Shown here: positions 6,557 to 7,902 of the stretch, one piece after another
Position numbering within the stretch: the stretch's first letter is position 1
How the letters are laid out: each line of letters begins with the position of its first letter
Assembly (NCBI GenBank): GCA_002731735.1
Contig: PCCM01000089.1
Coordinates: forward strand, 1-7,902
Direction: 5' to 3'
Source of the DNA: Gemmatimonadota bacterium
GTDB taxonomy: Bacteria > Gemmatimonadota > Gemmatimonadetes > Longimicrobiales > Gaopeijiaceae
Length of the DNA: 7,902 bases
Program-made: the position numbers and the translations under genes
Notes under the pieces: model-generated
Told to the model about the DNA's origin: nothing
Databases searched by the model: none
Seen by the model: the letters and a program-made list of their open reading frames with translations, nothing else

Positions 6557-6582
6557 ATATCTTTTCGCTTTTTTCAACGGAT

Positions 6583-7704
6583 ATGTCAACGGACCCTCAA
6601 GCACGGGCCTGGGTGGAAGTGCGGCCCGGAGCACTTCGACGGAATCTCCGTCGAATCCGTGAATCCATCGGAGATGCGGCCACGGTCATTCCCATGGTCA
6701 AAGCAGATGGATACGGGTTGGGCATGGAAGACGTGGTACGCACGTTGGAATCCGAGGCCCCCTGGGGATTCGGCGTCGCGACTGTGGAAGAAGGCCTGAG
6801 GTTGCGCCGCGCGGGTGTCACGATTCCCGTGATCGTTTTCAGTCCCGTGTCGCCCGACTCCTATGACCCGGCCGTGGCACAGGACCTCACACTCACGGTA
6901 TCGGATCTCGACTCTGTCGAGCGAGTGGCAGCGGCGGCCACTCGGACGGGGCACATAGGTCGTTTTCATGTGGAGATCGATACCGGTATGGGCCGGTCCG
7001 GTTTCGACTGGCGGCGGGTTGCGGAGTGGGGACCCGACTTGGCTGATCGGGCCTCCCCCGCTTCGATCTGGGAGGGATGTTATACGCACTTTCATTCGGC
7101 AGATCTGGAGGACGACGGGCCGACTCGGGCGCAGTGGGAGAGCTTTAATAGCGCGCTCAAGCGACTGGCGCCCGAAAAAGGAAGTTTGATTCACAGCTGC
7201 AACGCGGCCGCCGCGATGCGATACCCGACGTTCGCCGCGGATGCGGTCCGGCCCGGAATTTTCCTATACGGGGGTTGCGTAGGCAAAGGTGTGGCCCCAC
7301 CCGAGGAGGCAGCCCGGGTTCGGGCGCGCGTCACGTTGATTCGCGATGTGCCCGAGTCGACCACACTTGGATACGGAGCTACTTATTGCTCCTCCGGGAA
7401 CGAACGCTGGGCCACATTGGGCATCGGCTACGGGGATGGATTTCCAAGGGTTCTGGGGAATCGTGGTAACGCGCTACTCGCCGGCCAGAAGTTTCCCATA
7501 ATCGGACGGATCTCGATGGACATGACGGTGGTAGACATTACCGGTGCCGGCGGAGTGGAGGTTGGGGACGCAGCGACGTTGATCGGAACGGACGGGGACG
7601 GCGTCATTACGCTGGACGAAGTTGCGGACTTGGCAGGAACGATCAGCTACGAGATCCTTACGGGCTTCACGGCACGGATGCCGAGGATCTGGATCACTGA
7701 ATAA
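6583..7704 (+). CDS. alr: alanine racemase (PLP-dependent)
   Basis: This 373-residue enzyme interconverts L- and D-alanine in the cytoplasm and supplies D-alanine for peptidoglycan. The N-terminal TIM barrel carries Lys40 in VKADGYGLG, the PLP Schiff-base lysine. DTGMGRSGF (133-141) holds Arg138, and YTHF (167-170) holds His169. VRPGIFLYG (222-230) holds Arg223, which contacts the PLP pyridine nitrogen. In the C-terminal beta domain, GYGATY (263-268) gives Tyr264 as the second catalytic base, followed by GIGYGDGFPR (280-289), SMDM with Met312 and Asp313, and Tyr356. Two positions are unusual relative to the Geobacillus enzyme: Glu131 stands where carbamylated Lys129 is expected, and Ala208 where phosphate-binding Ser204 is expected. 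The length is standard. The ATG at 6583 matches the usual family start, though no clear Shine-Dalgarno precedes it, so translation may be near-leaderless. A lipoprotein gene follows after 16 bases, probably in the same transcript. Confidence 0.95.
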   Translation: MSTDPQARAWVEVRPGALRRNLRRIRESIGDAATVIPMVKADGYGLGMEDVVRTLESEAPWGFGVATVEEGLRLRRAGVTIPVIVFSPVSPDSYDPAVAQDLTLTVSDLDSVERVAAAATRTGHIGRFHVEIDTGMGRSGFDWRRVAEWGPDLADRASPASIWEGCYTHFHSADLEDDGPTRAQWESFNSALKRLAPEKGSLIHSCNAAAAMRYPTFAADAVRPGIFLYGGCVGKGVAPPEEAARVRARVTLIRDVPESTTLGYGATYCSSGNERWATLGIGYGDGFPRVLGNRGNALLAGQKFPIIGRISMDMTVVDITGAGGVEVGDAATLIGTDGDGVITLDEVADLAGTISYEILTGFTARMPRIWITE

Positions 7705-7707
7705 TCT

Positions 7708-7714
7708 GAGGAAG
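7708..7714 (+). promoter_or_regulatory. ribosome binding site for the downstream lipoprotein (TTG start)
   Basis: GAGGAAG lies directly after the alr stop codon, with its GAGG core 9 bases before TTG at 7721. It is the main reason for accepting a TTG start. Another in-frame TTG at 7715 touches the site and is too close. Confidence 0.6.
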
Positions 7715-7720
7715 TTGATT

Positions 7721-7902
7721 TTGAGGCGATATATTTTCTTGACGGCAATGGTTTGTGCGGCTGCGGGTTGTACAGAGGAAATCTCGACTGCCCCTGATCT
7801 CGGTTTCCTTAAGGTAAATCCACGCACCGCAGAGGTCCTCATCCCTTTTGAGGACTTCATAGACGAAGTGCTGGTCTTCGATGGGTACGGATCCACTTCG
7901 GA
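7721..7902 (+). CDS. lipoprotein of unknown function, N-terminal fragment
   Basis: The frame opens at TTG 7721 and is still open at the right edge (60 codons plus two bases). The protein starts MRRYIFLTAMV with two arginines and a hydrophobic core, then AAAGC with Cys17. This is a good lipobox, so the protein is probably processed by signal peptidase II and anchored in the membrane. The residue after the cysteine is Thr, not Asp, so it carries no simple inner-membrane retention signal. The visible mature part, including PRTAEVLIPFEDF (34-46) and then DEVLVFDGYG, is acidic and beta-prone; I do not recognise a family from it. It follows alr by 16 bases and likely shares its transcript. The RBS, the signal peptide and the long open frame together support a real gene despite the rare start codon. 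A minus-strand frame across the same bases lacks any such signal. Confidence 0.78.
   Translation, partial: MRRYIFLTAMVCAAAGCTEEISTAPDLGFLKVNPRTAEVLIPFEDFIDEVLVFDGYGSTS

Noticed and set aside
6506..6634. N-terminal extension of MazG to 6634
   Set aside because: It would overlap the alr start, lengthen MazG well beyond the usual size, and ignore the good RBS before 6505.
6038..6799. 253-codon plus-strand frame across mazG and the start of alr
   Set aside because: It is antisense to mazG and out of frame with alr, both of which have clear family motifs; no family resemblance and no ribosome binding site.
7474..7896. 140-codon minus-strand frame over the end of alr and the lipoprotein start
   Set aside because: It is antisense to the conserved alr C-terminus and to the lipoprotein signal region, with no recognisable motif.
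1..7902. CRISPR arrays, tRNA or rRNA genes, transposases, integrases, toxin-antitoxin or defence genes
   Set aside because: No regularly spaced repeats, cloverleaf or mobile-element motifs were seen, and the coding space is already occupied by recognised genes.

Overview
The window is a GC-rich (about 60% by eye), densely coding stretch of bacterial chromosome. It holds the 3' end of one gene, five complete genes and the 5' end of another. Gram-negative-type lipoprotein and secretion signals, Shine-Dalgarno sites, frequent strand switching and many secreted hydrolases fit a free-living GC-rich diderm, for example Gemmatimonadota or a similar group. That placement is inference from style only, since no 16S or other marker lies here.

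Layout, left to right. (1) 3-236 (+) is the C-terminal end of asparaginyl-tRNA synthetase (asnS). (2) 237-539 is a 303-base gap with GC-rich hairpins, a possible terminator, a plausible sigma70-type promoter and a small leader hairpin. (3) 540-3131 (+) encodes an exported, probably lipid-anchored M1-family zinc aminopeptidase. (4) 3192-4028 (-) encodes a secreted alpha/beta-hydrolase esterase, converging on the peptidase gene. (5) 4029-4375 is a divergent promoter region with no convincing gene. (6) 4376-5692 (+) encodes an exported SGNH/GDSL esterase. (7) 5705-6505 (-) is mazG, a nucleoside triphosphate pyrophosphohydrolase, whose stop codon is only 12 bases from that of the GDSL gene. (8) 6506-6582 is a 77-bp divergent intergenic region with a perfect 14-bp palindrome. 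(9) 6583-7704 (+) is alr, alanine racemase. (10) 7721-7902 (+) is the start of a lipoprotein of unknown function, 16 bp after alr and probably in its operon; it begins with TTG and runs off the window.

Functionally the window mixes core housekeeping (asnS, mazG, alr) with envelope or secreted scavenging enzymes (M1 peptidase, two esterases). The peptidase would release amino acids from peptides outside the cytoplasm. The two esterases could remove acyl or acetyl groups from polysaccharides or lipids, and their divergent arrangement would allow shared control. alr makes D-alanine for peptidoglycan, and mazG cleans the nucleotide pool.

I see no CRISPR array, transposase, integrase, phage gene, toxin-antitoxin pair, rRNA or tRNA, and no convincing new multi-gene system. 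The points most worth checking are small ones: a glutamate in alanine racemase where the carbamylated lysine normally sits, the palindrome between mazG and alr, the GGMEHP variant of the M1 exopeptidase motif, the repeated and inverted 9-mer in the asnS-peptidase gap, and the truncated lipoprotein.
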